Position numbers and translations under genes: made by a program. Of a stretch of DNA of 64,000 bases, positions 10,653 through 22,456 are shown in pieces; positions within the stretch are counted from its first letter, which is position 1; every line of letters starts with the position of its first letter. The stretch covers positions 1 through 64,000 of the forward strand of contig JAGEMR010000050.1 in assembly GCA_021030915.1 (NCBI GenBank), read 5' to 3'. The notes under the pieces were generated by a model. It was not told the DNA's origin. It ran no database searches and saw only the letters and a program-made list of their open reading frames with translations. This stretch comes from Astrothelium macrocarpum (Eukaryota > Ascomycota > Dothideomycetes > Trypetheliales > Trypetheliaceae).

Positions 10653-11667
10653 ATGAGACAATCTTTGACCAAAGCTGTGCGGACAACAGCAAATACCTAC
10701 GCGCCGATGAACTTGCAATTGCGATATCTATCAAGCTTCAATCGCCGTCTGCAACAGTCTCAAAATGCACCATCAGACCTCCCCTCGTCAGCAAAAGATG
10801 AGCAAACCACGCATTTCGGGTTTGAGACCATTGCATCGTCTCTGAAAGAATCGAGGGGTAAGACTTCATTCATTAAAGCTGTATTTGATGTAATTCTGAT
10901 AACAAGGTTTAGTCGGTGCCGTGTTCTCTTCAGTCGCCTCTTCATACGATACGATGAACGACTTTATGTCTCTAGGAATTCATCGCCTATGGAAGGATTA
11001 TTTCGTCCGTTCTTTAGATCCCGGTCACGCAGCAGGCACTTCAAATGATGGTTCATCAAAAGCAGGCTGGAACATCCTTGACATTGCTGGCGGTACTGGA
11101 GACATCGCCTTTCGTCTTTTGGATCACGCTTCTACGATTCATTCAGATAATTCGACACATGTGACAGTGAGCGATATAAACCCGGAGATGCTTGCAGAAG
11201 GACGAAAGCGGGCAATTCATACACCATACTATCGATCAGATCAACTCTCCTTCCTCGAAGCCAATGCCGAAAACCTATCAACGATACCCTCCAATTCCAT
11301 CGATCTCTATACTGTCGCATTTGGTATTCGCAACTTCACCCACAAAGATGCCGCCTTAAGGGAGGCGTTCCGAGTTCTAAAACCTGGCGGTGTGTTTGCA
11401 TGCCTCGAGTTTAGCAAAGTCAATAATCCAGTCTTTAACGAAATATACAAGCGATGGAGTTTCGGCGCAATTCCCCTGATTGGACAACTTGTTGCTGGAG
11501 ACCGAGACAGCTATCAATATCTTGTCGAGAGCATCGAGAAATTCCCCAGCCAAACCGAGTTTAGGAATATGATCCAGCAAGTTGGATTCATGGTACCTGG
11601 AAAAGGATGGGAAGATCTGACAGATGGCATCGCAGCAATACACAAAGGTGTGAAGCCAATTGAATGA
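10653..11667 (+). CDS. COQ5: 2-methoxy-6-polyprenyl-1,4-benzoquinol methylase, mitochondrial (COQ5)
   Basis: Exons are 10653-10857 and 10913-11667 (55-bp intron), giving 319 residues; yeast Coq5 has about 307. The N-terminus (MRQSLTKAVRTT...) is basic and hydroxylated, as expected for mitochondrial import. Both UbiE/COQ5 signatures are present: 'YDTMNDFMSLGIHRLW' at residues 80-95 and 'RVLKPGGVFACLEFSK' further on. The SAM-binding loop is 'LDIAGGTGDIAF' (about 124-135). The protein performs the C-methylation step of ubiquinone synthesis in the matrix CoQ complex. The ATG was chosen because it opens the presequence; the upstream extension of the frame starts without an ATG. Confidence 0.95.
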
Positions 11668-12127
11668 ACCCCACGATGTTAAAGGTTTATGAGCGCAATG
11701 CTACAAACCCACGGCATTTTGGCGCGATTCTGAAGTGATTACCAAAAGAGTTTTGGTCAAGTAAGGCGCAACCTTCCAAGGAGCGTAGGACCAACGCCAA
11801 TCAGAATGCACAGCCGAAACGCGTGAGCATGCAAATGCTTTAGTTCCAAACACTGGGACTGGACAACCAAATCGACCTGTCAACATCTACCTGGAGAGCA
11901 TAACTGGACACTCAGAACGCTAAAAAAAAGAGTTCTCTAGGCTTTCGTCAACTACAGCACCAAATTTTAAAGGATCAAGAATTGGGAGAGAGGATAGCAT
12001 TTTTAAGAGACAATGCCAGATAACGGCACGGCTTCGTTTCAGCTTCTACCCTGAAAGGGAAATTTCTAGTTGCAGCATTCATTCTGTCCCTCAGCCCGCT
12101 ATTAAAATGTATATGACGTTTGTAAAT
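11668..12127. other. Convergent intergenic region; no gene seen
   Basis: 460 bp of 3' sequence between COQ5 and the dioxygenase gene. No coding similarity, repeat or RNA gene was recognised. Confidence 0.5.
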
Positions 12128-13429
12128 TCAGGACTCATTGGGTGAAGCAAGGCCAAGCGCCTGCCTTCGAGTCGGCGCATCAGCCTTAAAGAACGGCTTC
12201 TCAGCAAGGGATGTGACTCGTGTACCATGGCGGGGTTGATTTCCTTCATAGTCCCAGCTAGCGTTGTGGATCGTGATTCTTTTTCAATTCAGCGACTACC
12301 TTTAAAGTTCAGCAGTGGCAATCTACTTACCGGTTATCCCACAGAGCACTCGTTCGCGGCGTCCATTTGAATCGCACTTGGATATCGACGTTCTTCTCGT
12401 ACACATCATACAGGTATCCGAGGATCAAATCGCTCTCTGCTTTGTCAAGACCCTCAATTCGAACAGTCATGGCTCGATTGACCCATAGAGCCTTCCAACC
12501 AGTTGCTGGATGTACTCTCACGAGTGGGTGGGTTCGTTCGATGTATTTTGGACCTGCAAGCGGGTTCTCGCGATCCAAATATGCGTGGGCAGATCTATAT
12601 ACAGCGTTTCTGCCATCGATTATCTTTCGGAATTCCGGAGAGAGCTTCTCGTATGCTGAATAACCACTCGCCCATAGTGTGTCACCGCCGATAGTTGGGA
12701 CTGTCTGCACACGGCGTAAGCTTCAAAGGCAACAAATACGGGCCTAGACTTTGCTCACATCGTTGTGTAAGTGTGTCACTCCAGCAGGTTGTCTTTCATG
12801 CACGAGATCGGAATGCCATCTGGAAGCACCGCCCGGATTTCGAAAATCTGCTTTGAATTCTGTGGCTTGTAATGCAGGCCATATCACGGTAACTCCAGGA
12901 ACACCTGGAACTTGGGCAGCTTGGGGCTATGAAACAGTTTCAGCTTGATGTATAGGGACAGTCCAGATCGCAGGTTCGTATATCATACATGAACTTCAAC
13001 CTCCCCGAAATATTCGCCAAGTTCCACTTGTTGCTGAGGGGAGATGTCCTGATCTCTGAAGAATACGACACTTCGCTCGGCTATCAAAAGACCCAGCTCA
13101 TCCCTCTGTTGATTGGTCAAGTCTTTTAGTTGGAGACCAACAATCTCTGTCCCAATGTGAGATGTGAGGTGGATAACTTTTTCTGCTGCAGAAAACAGCG
13201 CCTTCTTTTCTGGATCTGCCCGTGATCCCGGATCTACGTGCTCGCGTTCTTTGTTGCGAACTTTGTATACATCATCCAAATAGATTGGCTTCGCTGGACG
13301 GTAAGGGTAGTTGGTGGTATCAATACCTGCCTTTCCCAGACGAACACGAGCAGCTTCAGGCAAGCCAAGCGTGTCTTTTTTAGGCTGGACGACGTCTGTT
13401 ATGGCAGGATCAATTGCTATAGGTGCCAT
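12128..13429 (-). CDS. TauD/TfdA-family Fe(II)/2-oxoglutarate-dependent dioxygenase
   Basis: Four exons, 13429-12989, 12926-12759, 12704-12331 and 12278-12128, with introns of 62, 54 and 52 bp, give 377 residues. The iron-binding facial triad is visible: H185 and D187 in 'RWHSDLVHER', and the distal H332 in 'DNRITIHNASWDYEG'. R344 or R348 ('QPRHGTRVTSL') should hold the 2-oxoglutarate carboxylate. 'TIGGDTLWASGYSAYEKLS' is typical of the taurine/sulfonate branch, to which yeast Jlp1 belongs. The family cleaves C-S or C-O bonds by hydroxylation, releasing sulfite or an aldehyde; the true substrate cannot be told from sequence. It is divergent from a flavin monooxygenase gene and could be part of a small catabolic group. 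No targeting signal is evident, so it is probably cytosolic. Confidence 0.9.
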
Positions 13430-14099
13430 GGTGGTACATTCATTCCTATCCCAAGTGTTGAAATCTCGGTTTCGTTATTCAAGCCCTTTGTTTTTATGTG
13501 TTCATTTGTTCTACAAGCTCTCTCTAGATAATGCGTATATTACTGAGCATTCCTGCGGAGTAAAGGTGGGGTTGATCACATCATTCATCCTGACCATTGC
13601 GTGGTCTGCTTCTCGATTTCCCTGCATGATTTCAGCATCTTTAAATTCACTGTGATAGGCCTACTTATAGACGTTGCTATCAAAATCGGCATTATTAGCA
13701 ATCATACTGCCACAATGGCTGCAACCGCTTGGCCCACTATCGGCGCGAGTATCACGGCATACATCTTATGACCTGTCTCTAAACCCAAAACGACTGGTAT
13801 CGGAGATGGCTTCCTAGTTCTGGGCAAAATCCTTGTGGAATTCGGAAAGATTTTGAAGGCTGCGCGGATGGACGGCTAAGTTGTGTGCCAGTTGGACCAT
13901 TAAGAGTGGCATCAAAACTTTCCATATCTGAAGCTTACACCAGCTTCAAAAATCTGTCCAATCAAGACGAAGGCTTTGAAATCCCATCGAACGCAGAGCT
14001 TGATGGAAGACGCATTCGTAATTTTACATGAAGGATAGATAAAATCGCATAAAATCGTTCGCTAAGGCTGATGATTGACCCGGGCAGAACAGCAGAAAC
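13430..14099. promoter_or_regulatory. Divergent intergenic region between the dioxygenase and flavin monooxygenase genes
   Basis: 670 bp separate the two start codons and must hold both promoters. A doubled GATA core (GATAGATA, 14034-14041) lies about 60 bp upstream of the monooxygenase start; fungal nitrogen-control GATA factors bind such cores, but two copies are weak evidence. A short frame at 13714 ends after 18 codons and matches nothing known to me. Confidence 0.45.
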
Positions 14100-15805
14100 A
14101 TGACTTTGAGAAAGTCTCGTGTCGCGGTTGTAGGAGCAGGCATCAGTGGCGTCCTTGCTGCTGCACATTTACGGCGCGCTGGAGTCAACCCTGTGGTTTT
14201 CGAGAGGTCACGCGAGGCCGGAGGTATTTGGTACGTTTTTGAACTCCTTTGCTCTGCTCATTAATTTCAAATGATTCGGTTTCTTACAATCTAAGGCTGT
14301 ATGATGAACAAATTCCACTGGAGCCGGCCTATCCATCAGCCAGCCCATCAGAGGTGAAATATTTCAATACGAGCGGCACATCATCTCGCGATTCATGTAA
14401 TGATGAACTCCATCCATTGGAACATGCGCCACCGGGGTAAAGCTATACCCGAAGAATTTTTATATTGATCAAACAACTCATGGCTTCTCGATAGTGTAGC
14501 CCATGCTATGTTGGTCTCAAGAATAATGTTCCAACGTCGTTGATGAAGACGAAACTTAGCTCGTGGCCCGACGGAACCGAGGAAATCGTCTCTCATGCAG
14601 CTCTCAACGCTTATATTCAGAAGATATCAGTTATCAGCGGCGTTGACTCGCTCACTCTCTACAACACTTCCGTTGTTGATGTGCGCAAACTCGAAAATGA
14701 ATGGAGAGTTCAAACAGTCACTTTGACTGAGAAGAACGGTGCTGTCCCACGCGAGAAATACACAAAGAAAGATTGGGTGCGATGCACGTCAAAATCTACT
14801 CGGAATCATATGCTGACTAAATAGATGTTTGATGCAGTCGTTGTGGCTTCCGGTCACTATCATGCATGTAATGTTCCCGACATTCCTGATCTGAAAGAGC
14901 TCAAAAGACTATTTCCAGCCCGTATCATGCACTCAAAAGGATACAGACGACCAGATGAGTTTCGGGATCAGGTAAGACGTGATGGCGATCACGAAAAAGT
15001 AGTGTAGCTTATATTTACCTAGAATATCCTGCTCATTGGTGCTGGTGTGTCCTCTACGGACATCGCGAAAGAACTCGGCCCTTTCGCCGGAAGCATCTAC
15101 CAGAGTTCCCGTGGTGGTCAGTTCGATCTCGTTCCGGAACTTCTCCCTCCAAATGGGCACCGGATCGGAGAAATTGAATTCATTAGACAGCAGGAGTCCA
15201 AGAGAGATTCATCAAACTTACTTCAGACTTCGGATCCGATGCCAGTAACTGTTACGCTAAAGAATGGTACTCAGATCAGTAACATTCATCGCATCGTCCT
15301 CTGTACGGGATATCACATATCATATCCATTTTTGCGGCAATACCACGACGATAAAGCCGATCCAGCTTCCGCTTCTAATACTGTTTTAGTCACCGATGGA
15401 ACACAAATGCACAACCTTCACAAGGATACCTTTTATATTCCAGATCCAAGTTTGGCGTTTGTGGGGGTTCCTTACTACACGGCCACCTTCTCGCTCTTTG
15501 AATTCCAAGCCATTGCTGTAGCAGCTGTTCTATCAGGGCGGGCGAAACTACCGGCTCAAGACAGCATGAGAAAGGAGTACGCAGAAAAGCTGAAGAAGAA
15601 GGGAACAGGACGGCAATTCCACTCTTTGAGAGGCGAAGGGGAGGAGGTTGAGTATGCAAGTACGATAGTTGACTGGGTCAATCGCCACGGTGGATATGTG
15701 GATGGCGAGACTGTGGTGGCTCATTCGGAAGAGTGGAAGCGTATAAAAGAGACTCATCTAGAAAAGATCCGGCAATTGCGTGGTCTCAAGCCAATCTCAC
15801 GATAG
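14100..15805 (+). CDS. Flavin-containing monooxygenase (class B, FAD/NADPH)
   Basis: Five exons, 14100-14230, 14296-14436, 14500-14776, 14825-14971 and 15023-15805, with introns of 65, 63, 48 and 51 bp, give 492 residues. The FAD-binding GAGISG sits at residues 12-17 after a short beta strand, and the NADPH-binding GAGVSS at 238-243. The family fingerprint FxGxxxHxxxY appears at 213-223 as F-P-A-R-I-M-H-S-K-G-Y, with Ala replacing the Gly. 'VVVASGHYHACNVPDIP' is the other conserved block. The family oxygenates soft nucleophiles (S, N) or makes Baeyer-Villiger-type products. No membrane anchor is apparent at the C-terminus. Neighbours (dioxygenase, Dal5-type carrier) suggest a catabolic or detoxifying role, which is inference. 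Confidence 0.9.
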
Positions 15806-16570
15806 ATGAAGATGCGAATCATCATAGAGATCTAAATAATTTGAGTTATGGATCGGTGTGGATTCGCAAGATTTAACGTAATTGCTGACATAATGCTCTG
15901 CGTTCCTCGGGAACCGATCAACGAACATCCATCAACCACCTGCCCTCTCTTTTTTCACATTGTAATCAAGTAGTGGATACAGAGCCAGCAGTTGCTATTC
16001 CGCGTAGAGTGCTCAAAAATTGACGCTCATCCTCTTCCGCAGTCGATTTCTACAATTTAAGGCATAGCGGCGTCGCCTTAAAGCATAAAATCATGTCACC
16101 CTGTGCCAAATTGCGTGACGGCAACCCTGGACAAAGCTTACTGGCGGCGTCCTACATTGAGTCTGTGGAGAAAGAGGTCACATCCCAGTCAGCGCACATG
16201 TACACTGCTGATCCCGTATGATAACGAGCCAAACCCACGCCGCAGTACCGCAACCCGTGTCTCCATCTGTTCTGGACTGAACTCAAGACCGCCATGGCGG
16301 TAGAGCCAGGCCCTGGGTGGCAATCTGGGGATCACGCAATTCAGCGACTGATTCGTGGGGTTGAGTTGCTTCGCAGCATTGATACACAGTTACAAGATGA
16401 GAAGTTAGCTATCTGCTGTGCATAAAAGCTGCCAAGACATGCCGATCCTGATCGGTCATGTTCGCTACTTGAACGGACTATACGGTCTTTGTATTTCCGA
16501 GATCTTTCGTACACATCGGTCAAGTTCTCTTTCGCAACCTTCCTTCCGGAAACATTCGACCATTCTGCCA
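15806..16570. other. Intergenic region upstream of the Dal5-type transporter
   Basis: 765 bp. It holds the 3' end of the monooxygenase gene and the promoter of the transporter. Short open frames at 16103-16303 and 16341-16571 (minus) match nothing recognised. Confidence 0.5.
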
Positions 16571-18674
16571 ATGGCTTTGGAAGAAGAGGGTGGTTCTGTT
16601 GCCAGGACGGCTACTGCTGTTATACAAGAGAAGCCCAAACGCAAATGGCAAAGCTACATCTGGGATACACTCGACAAGTCTCCAGAAGAACGAAAATTTC
16701 TCTTCAAATTGGACAGCGCACTCCTCACGTTCGCGTGCCTAGGTCAGACTAAGGTACCTGGCTTACCGTTCTTGAACTAACCACTGACTAGGGTATTTTA
16801 TTAAATATCTTGACCAAGCAAATGTCAACAATGCTTTTGTCTCGGGAATGTAAGGAACTTCAAGCTGTTCGATCTGAGCATTTGAAACCCAGTTATCCTA
16901 AACATCTCATGTAGGAAAGAAGATCTTGGACTATATCAAAATCAACTGAATTACTTACAAACGTGCTGGACTGTTGGTTATGTCATCTCACAAGGTACTG
17001 AAGGACTGGGTCTCTTTATCTTGAGTCTCATTGCTAATAAATCAAAGTTCCCTCGAATATCCTTTTGACGCGAGCTCGACCTTGTATAGTTATACCGACA
17101 CTTGAGGTACTGTGGTCTTTCTTACTCTTTCGTCTACACTAGAAGTCATGACTGAACATCACAATAGCTCATCTGGACCGTGCTCACCTTCTCGATCTCA
17201 AGATGTCATGATGTGAGACAAATATACGTGTTACGTTTCTTCGTCGGTTTTGCAGAGGGAGGTCTGTTTCCAGGCCTTATCTTCATTTTGGGATCTTGGT
17301 ATCGGAAAGATGAGCTCGCAAAACGGTCGTGTATTTTTCATGTTAGCAGCGCCATCGCTACAATGTTCAGTGGCTATCTCATGGCGGCTGTCTACAGACT
17401 TGGTGGTAAAGGAGGGTTCGCAGGATGGCAGTGGTGAGACAATTTGCCTCACTATCCTAATTTCATGTCATGCTGATCCATCCCAGGCTTTTCATTGTCG
17501 ACGGGATTATCTCGTTGCCTGTGGCCATAGCTGGCTACTTTGTCATTCCTGACGTTCCAGAGATATGCAAGGTTTTCTATCTCCGCAAAGAAGTTAGACT
17601 CATCACCATTATCCCTAAACGTCATCTACTAGACCTGCTAACATGTTATTGAAGGAAATTGCATTGGCACAGAAGAGAATGGAACTTGAGGGCCGTAAAC
17701 CGCGTTCGAAATACACCAAACAGAAGATAAAGAGAATATTCACATCGTGGCACATCTATCTGCTGACTCTCCTCTATGTGTGAGTACTACGTCTTGCCCG
17801 TAACCATATTGAGCCATATGATTAATGTTGTGACAGCACGTTCAATAATGGTGCAGCAGGCGCGGCTCCTGTCTTTGCACAATATCTCAAAGACTCTATA
17901 AGCTTGAAATACGATGTGACGCAAATCAACACCTATCCAACTACGACTTACGCTGTGCAAGTTTTCACGACGCTCGCGTATGCCTGGATCTCAGACTCCG
18001 TGCTGAATGGAGCCAGGTGGCCGCCGATAGTCTTTGGAGGCATTGTGAACATTATTTGCTATGTCTCCTTAGCTGTTTGGAACATTCCAACCGGATGGCG
18101 TTGGACTTGTTACATTGCATCTGGCGCAGGCTATGGTCTTTCAGGTCTTTGCATGGCGTAAGTTGATCAAAATATTATCTTCAAATCAGTGTGTGAGGTG
18201 CAAAGCTGATTATCATCCTATTCCAGCTGGGCCAACGAGATTTGTTCTTCGGACAACGAAGAGCGTGCTATTGTTGTAGGGTCAATGAATGAATCTGCGT
18301 ACATCCTCCAGGCCTGGTTGCCGCTCATAGTCTGGCAACAAGTCGACGCACCTCAGTATCAGAAAGGATACATTACCATTTCTGTGATATCTTTAATCCT
18401 AATACTGACTGCTTTTACAATCAGGGACTTGGATAAGAGGGAAAGGAAAAGGAAAAGGTTAGAGGGCATTTTGGCCATCCTAGCAGAGCTGGAGCTAATA
18501 GAGCTACACAGGTACACTTTCGACAATAACTATCAGACTACCAACTCTTCGAGCGATAAGGAAATTACCAAGATTCCAGAGGTCAATACAAAAGCTACAG
18601 AAGCGCCTGGATCTTGGCAGTGCGATAAAGATGGAGTTGTAGATGATGAGCAACGGTCCTATCTGATGAGATGA
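16571..18674 (+). CDS. Major facilitator transporter, Dal5/allantoate permease (anion:cation symporter) family
   Basis: Nine exons give 544 residues: 16571-16742, 16792-16849, 16915-16994, 17048-17106, 17168-17433, 17487-17592, 17655-17779, 17837-18157 and 18227-18674. All introns are 49-69 bp; donors at 16743 (GTCAGA) and 17593 (GTTAGA) are weak, but frame and family alignment support them. Landmarks are 'YLDQANVNNAFVSGMKEDL' after helix 1, 'LRFFVGFAEGGLFPG' with 'ILGSWYRKDELAKR', and 'GWQWLFIVDGIISLPVA', all typical of the allantoate/pantothenate permease group. The C-terminal tail of about 90 residues is charged. Family members import allantoate, nicotinate, biotin precursors, cysteine or sulfonates with protons across the plasma membrane. 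The substrate here is unknown; the dioxygenase and monooxygenase nearby make a sulfonate or amide plausible. Confidence 0.9.
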
Positions 18675-19202
18675 AGGAAGGAACGACAGGCTACCGTTAA
18701 GGAAAATGATCTTCGACCTTCAGCCGCTCCCTGCTCCTTCTCGTTAATATTGGAAACCTTGTCCGATTGGCACGAATTGGTTCACTGGTTACACGCTATG
18801 TACTTGACGCTTCGTTCGCAGAGGAGTCTTGGTAGCAATCAAGAAAAGAAGTGTTAGAGAGTGGCTATTTTGGAGATATACTGCAACTCTCATTGTAAGC
18901 CCGGGCCGTCGGAGCTGACCTTTAAGTTGTGCTACATCCATGCGGGAAAGGAGCCCAGCATCGGCGCTTGAGCATTTCTTAGGCCTACACAGTGTTGCTG
19001 AGCAGACGATCCGTGTACTTCAAAAAACGGCTTTGGTTTAGTTGTTTCTCAACCATTCACTGGTACCAAACAAACTACGCGCAAGCGTCTTGCCCTTCAC
19101 ATCTTGAGAGCAATTTCGACTTTCCCGCAAACTTCTATTTCGTGACAGCTCGCTTTCATACTCTTACAGTCAATTAGGCAAAGCTCTTCTGCGCTAATAG
19201 CA
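18675..19202. other. Intergenic region; no gene seen
   Basis: 528 bp between the transporter stop and the decayed dehydrogenase. An open frame at 18992-19177 has no recognised similarity. Confidence 0.45.
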
Positions 19203-20337
19203 ATGTTGTCTCGTTCTCTCGCTAATGCTCGCCTTGCTCGTCTTGCTGCTGCCGTTGGTCCTCAGCCTCGCGTCTCTTTGAGCTTCAAGCTCATACGCGA
19301 ACGAAAGGCCGTATTCAATGAACGGCTCGTAATAGAGATGGTTTTCTTCAACAGAGGAAGCAGAAAGCATGAGAACCTTAAGGTGAAAGAGGAGTCCGCC
19401 AGCAAGTCTCGCTAATGATTTTCGACGCCAGATCGCCAGGTTTGAACATAAAATAGCACAGGGCTTCAATCCCACGGTGAAGAAAACTTCCCTTAAGGGG
19501 AGATCCGTTGTCCTGGCTTGGTAAGTATCTTAGTTGCTCGGAGAGCAACCATTACTGACAGTATGAAAGACAATGGCTCCCGCAGTCTCGGCCGCAATAT
19601 GGCTGAGGGCCTCCTGGAGGCCGGAGTCTCCCGTTTGCCCCTCATGAACCATACCTAAGAGCTCGGACGAGAAGTCGCGACGGCTTCATCCGCGTAAGCT
19701 GGTGTAGACATTCGATTTTACCAAGTCGATATCGCCACTAAGGAGACCGTCAACAGTGTGATCAAACATCTTGGCTTACTCAGGTCCTCATCAATACCGC
19801 AAGATTTACCGAGTAATTTCTTCCTCTTCTTTCTTCGGTACCTCGGCATCTAATGTTCTTTGTAGGTCCAACATTGATGTTGTAGGCCACGACGTTGAAA
19901 AGTTCAACGACCAAATCGACATCAACCTTGGCGGCACCTTTACCGTCACAAAGGCCGTTGTACTTGCCACGATCTGCGCAAAATGCGACGGTGGCATGAT
20001 ATTAATTGCTTCAATGCCTGGCCCAATCGACTGGTCACAGAACCAGAGCAGCTACAGTGTATCGACGGCGGCAGTCATTCAGCTTGCGAGTAATCTTTCG
20101 GCAGAATACACGAGGCACAATGTCCGCAGAAATCGCACCAGTCCTGGTCACATGGACACGATATGGAATCGTGCTCCTGATTTACATGACCAAAAGCTCC
20201 AGATACGTGACGCTCCACAGAGGCGACCTGGCAATGGAGATGAATTAGACGGCGCGGCGAAATTGCTTGCGTCTGAAACATCTTTCTACATGAGTGGGAC
20301 GAACGTGATCATCGATGGTGGATACACGGTGTGGTAG
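19203..20337 (+). pseudogene. Decayed short-chain dehydrogenase/reductase (sorbose-reductase-like SDR)
   Basis: Fragments of one SDR occur in order. They are a possible N-terminus 'MLSRSLANARLARL' (19203), 'FRRQIARFEHKIAQGFNP' (about 19420-19470), 'KKTSLKGRSVVLA' (about 19480-19520), a possible intron, 'LGRNMAEGLLEAGVSRLPLM' (about 19590-19650), then 'VDHDVEKFN'-like, 'QIDINLGGTFTVTKAV' and 'GTNVIIDGGYTVW' up to the stop at 20337. Two in-frame stops interrupt the coenzyme-binding half (near 19660 and 19700), and the link to the second half needs frame changes. The catalytic YxxxK reads 'YSVST', so the lysine is lost, and the TGxxxGxG coenzyme loop is damaged. No intact product is possible. 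It may be a former member of the neighbouring enzyme group. Confidence 0.8.
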
Positions 20338-20890
20338 CCCCCAGAGAGCCCAGCCGAGCACAAGGTAGCAGTATGATGGGCAGCGGCACCTTTCTTTACT
20401 TCACAAGGATGATCAGGGCATTTGATGGCAAGACGAGTTGCGACGGACTCAAGAGTCTGTTTTCGATCTATAGATGGAGTGCGAACGAGTGGGAAGGAGG
20501 CCTTGATTCGTAGGAGTACGGTTGCGTTTGGTGTGCTTAGAATTCTTTCACAGGCTCTTCTACTCCAATTGTTCTGCGCACTAGCGATCTTAGATACGCG
20601 AATGTAATTTCCCGTGAATCCACTTTATGGAACCTGGATAGGTCACCCCAGATCATAGCGTTGCGTAACACATTCCAATTTCCGTCAGAACGGGTAATTG
20701 CGAGAATGCACATCTACCATCATCCGTCCCCGTTCCTTGACATCCTCCTCCGAGCTTGAGTGAATGTTCGCCGCATCTTATCAGTCATTCAAGACGGCCA
20801 CCAACCTCTTTAACACATTCATTTCAACTCCATTCATTTCTGCTTCGACTTTTTGTTGACTAACAAAACATTCTGCATCCACTCACTAGG
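20338..20890. other. Intergenic region upstream of the aspartic protease
   Basis: 553 bp. Nothing coding is recognised. The last 120 bp are pyrimidine-rich, as is usual for a fungal promoter and leader. Confidence 0.45.
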
Positions 20891-22456
20891 ATGGCTAAGT
20901 TTCTCATCTTCGCCACGCTCGCCTTTTTCCACTTTTTTCTCGCCAAACTCGTCATAGCTCATCCGTCTCTGAAAGAAAGCATCGAGATACGAACTCTGGA
21001 ATCTGGTTCGCCTCCTCAATAACGTGGTATAAGTCATAGAGAGTGCTAACCCTTTCCAGCATCTTTGACAGGAATTCAAGCTCGGTCTCAAGCCAAGTCA
21101 CCGATCAGCCTACCTCTCACAAGGAAGAAGACCAAATCAATTAGTCACTCTCTTCTCCGCCGCATGAGTGCCCAACAGGCTTCTGGAAACGCAGTAAGTT
21201 CCTCTATTATTTAATTACGTGAAATAAAATACTGACGATGGATGGAATAAAGTCCAACTCGACTCAACTTACAAGCGCCGAGGATGGCCAAGTTTTTCTT
21301 GCTCCGATAGCCTTTGGGAATGAACATTTCCTTGCAATACTCGACACCGGCAGCTCCGACACCTGGCTCATTCACCGTGGATTTGAATGCGTTTCCGGGA
21401 CTACTGGTATGCGAGAAGGAGAAGCTGAATGCGCATTTGGGAAAGTTTACACGGAGAGTTCCACCTTCACCAAAATCCCGGATCAAAATCTCAACGTCAG
21501 TTACGGAGACGGAGAACTCTTGACGGGTATCATGGGTTTGGAGGACGTCAGCTTAGGTGGTGTTACCGTACCGAAGCAAGAGGTCGGTGTCGTAGACCTT
21601 GCTTTGTGGTTGGGCGATGGAGAATCCAGCGGTCTTATAGGAATGGCATATCCGGGTTTAACAAGCGCGTGGGAGGGCAGCGAGCAGGATTCTGACGAGG
21701 ATTCAGTGGAAGAGGTGTACGAGCCCATCTTTACGAGCATGTTTTCTCAGGGTCTCATCGAAGAAGCTATTTTTACGCTGGCGATTGACAGGGGGAATGG
21801 TAGTGGAGGTGTCTTAACACTTGGAGGTCTCCCAGACCAAAGCAGTGTTGCTTACTCGAATGATTTTGCCATCGCACCAATCGAGGTCCTTGGTGAGCCT
21901 TGGATGGAGGGCAGCTCAACATTTGATATGGAATATACATTCTACGCAATCACGATCGACAAGTTCCCAAATCCGAACGCTTCTTCAAGGTGAGTCCACT
22001 GGGTGGAAAAGAGGTTGACTTTGAGATCAGGAAAATCATCTAACGGGCCTCAGCAGCTCTGGATCCAGTTCTCACGGGTCGTTGCGTTCAAAATGGCCTA
22101 ATACCAGCAATGTTCAGGCAGTCGTGGATAGCGGCACAACACTCGTCTATCTTCCAAACTCCATCACAAGCGCCATTAATCACCTGTTCGGCAATCAAGC
22201 GCACTACGACTCTGAAGAGGACTTCTGGTACGTAGACTGCAATGCAACAGCGCCTTCCTGGGACCTCACCATTGGTAATCAGACGTTCACGGTCAATCCT
22301 GCAGACATGATAGTCGAGGATTTCCAGGGTGGCTGCGTAAGTGGCGTGCAAGACGCCTTTGGTGAGTTTGCCATTCTTGGAGACGTGTTCTTAAAGAATG
22401 TGCTTGCGGTATTCGATGTGGGAAACGCCGAGATGAGGTTCGCAAAGAGGCAATAA
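20891..22456 (+). CDS. Secreted aspartic protease (pepsin family A1)
   Basis: Exons 20891-21005, 21060-21193, 21253-21989 and 22054-22456, with introns of 54, 59 and 64 bp, give 462 residues. The first 23 or so residues form a signal peptide (MAKFLIFATLAFFHFFL...), followed by a basic propeptide (RKKTKS, LLRRM). The two catalytic motifs are D114-T-G-S-S ('ILDTGSSDTWLI') and D354-S-G-T-T ('VVDSGTTLVYLP'). A Tyr-containing flap is seen in 'NVSYGDGELLTGIMG'. The C-terminus ends 'FDVGNAEMRFAKRQ', typical of soluble fungal A1 enzymes; there is no GPI tail. It probably digests extracellular protein at acid pH. The donor at 21006 (GTTCGC) is weak but is the only one that avoids the stop at 21028. 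Confidence 0.9.
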
